Assembly: GCA_018969685.1 (NCBI GenBank)
Contig: JAGWXX010000006.1
Span: forward strand, 1 to 50,884
Source of the DNA: Acidobacteriota bacterium
Lineage (GTDB): Bacteria; Actinomycetota; Acidimicrobiia; Acidimicrobiales; Ilumatobacteraceae
Length of the DNA stretch: 50,884 nt
Direction: 5' to 3'
Positions 50,680 to 50,884 of the stretch are shown one piece after another. Under the pieces are notes generated by a model. The model did no database searches, had not been told where the DNA came from, and was given only the letters and a program-made list of their open reading frames with translations. Both the position numbers and the translations under genes were made by a program. Within the stretch, counting starts at the first letter, position 1, and each line of letters opens with the position of its first letter.

Positions 50680-50884
50680 GTGGTCACCGTGCTCGCTGGA
50701 GGCGTCGGCGCGGCGCGCTTCCTCCGCGGGCTCTCCATGGCGACCGGCCCCGCGTCGATCGTGGCGGTCGTCAACACCGGCGACGACGCCGTGCTGCACG
50801 GCCTGCACGTCTCGCCGGACATCGACACCGTCGTCTACACGCTGGCATCCGCGATCGACCGGGACCGCGGCTGGGGGCTGTCGG
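50680..50884 (+). CDS. cofD: CofD/FbiA 2-phospho-L-lactate (phosphoenolpyruvate) transferase, partial
   Basis: Only the first 68 codons are in the window; the gene runs off the right edge and is missing from the six-frame track. The translation [17 protein letters not shown], then [27 protein letters not shown] and RGWGLS, is the CofD N-terminus with its GGxGxAR nucleotide-binding loop and NTGDD motif. CofD/FbiA joins the lactyl- or enolpyruvyl-phosphate unit to the deazaflavin Fo on the way to coenzyme F420, so the organism probably makes F420. The GTG start is set by TACGAT 6 bases upstream. Confidence 0.85.
   Translation, partial: MVTVLAGGVGAARFLRGLSMATGPASIVAVVNTGDDAVLHGLHVSPDIDTVVYTLASAIDRDRGWGLS

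Overview
The window is GC-rich DNA (roughly 70 percent by eye) with dense coding on both strands, frequent GTG starts and many 4-base GTGA gene overlaps. The gene content points to an actinobacterium: furA-katG, a DprE1/DprE2/UbiA set, group II truncated haemoglobin, DUF3499, an actinobacterial-type HEGGH FtsH, and CofD for coenzyme F420. The block sahH - Trm112 - manB - ... - DUF3499 - ... - cofD resembles a conserved actinobacterial neighbourhood. I infer Actinomycetota, possibly class Acidimicrobiia; the class is a guess from gene content. I found no rRNA, tRNA, insertion sequence, prophage or CRISPR array. No gene-free stretch exceeds about 200 bases; the longest is phoX-furA, 2003-2204.

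Layout. 170-4891: secreted PhoX phosphatase, then divergent furA-katG (oxidative stress). 4958-9059: DUF805 protein, a beta-propeller lipoprotein divergent from a small lipoprotein, NhaA and TerC membrane proteins. 9105-12026: ubiA-dprE1-dprE2, the decaprenyl-phosphoryl-arabinose set. 12107-14567: a metallophosphoesterase, a small membrane protein and an ammonium transporter with GlnR-like repeats upstream. 14720-22691: a seven-gene leftward operon of catabolic enzymes (aldehyde dehydrogenase, beta-hydroxyacid dehydrogenase, class II aldolase, gamma-butyrobetaine-type dioxygenase, Zn alcohol dehydrogenase, enolase-superfamily enzyme, FAD amine oxidase) with no transporter or regulator. I cannot match it to a described pathway, and it is the best candidate for an undescribed system. 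22810-25337: Stf0-type sulfotransferase, menB, SpoU methyltransferase. 25339-32675: comF-secA-prfB-ftsE-ftsX, continuing into an enoyl-CoA hydratase and a truncated haemoglobin where smpB often sits. 32710-41980: YczE-like protein, sahH, Trm112, phosphomannomutase, a large PTPS-related membrane protein, CPBP protease, DUF3499, FtsH. 41988-50884: cell-envelope genes (thioredoxin-like protein, DUF5719, giant GT2-membrane fusion, methyltransferase, flippase, GDP-mannose dehydratase) and the start of cofD.

Expression signals. Many first genes lack a Shine-Dalgarno sequence and instead carry a -10-like TANNNT hexamer 6-8 bases before the start codon, as expected for leaderless transcripts. I used this pattern to choose several starts. 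It also reveals a shared bidirectional -10 (TACAGTA) between two divergent lipoprotein genes and a nine-codon leaderless ORF overlapping a methyltransferase start. Downstream genes use Shine-Dalgarno sites or GTGA/ATGA overlap with the preceding stop.
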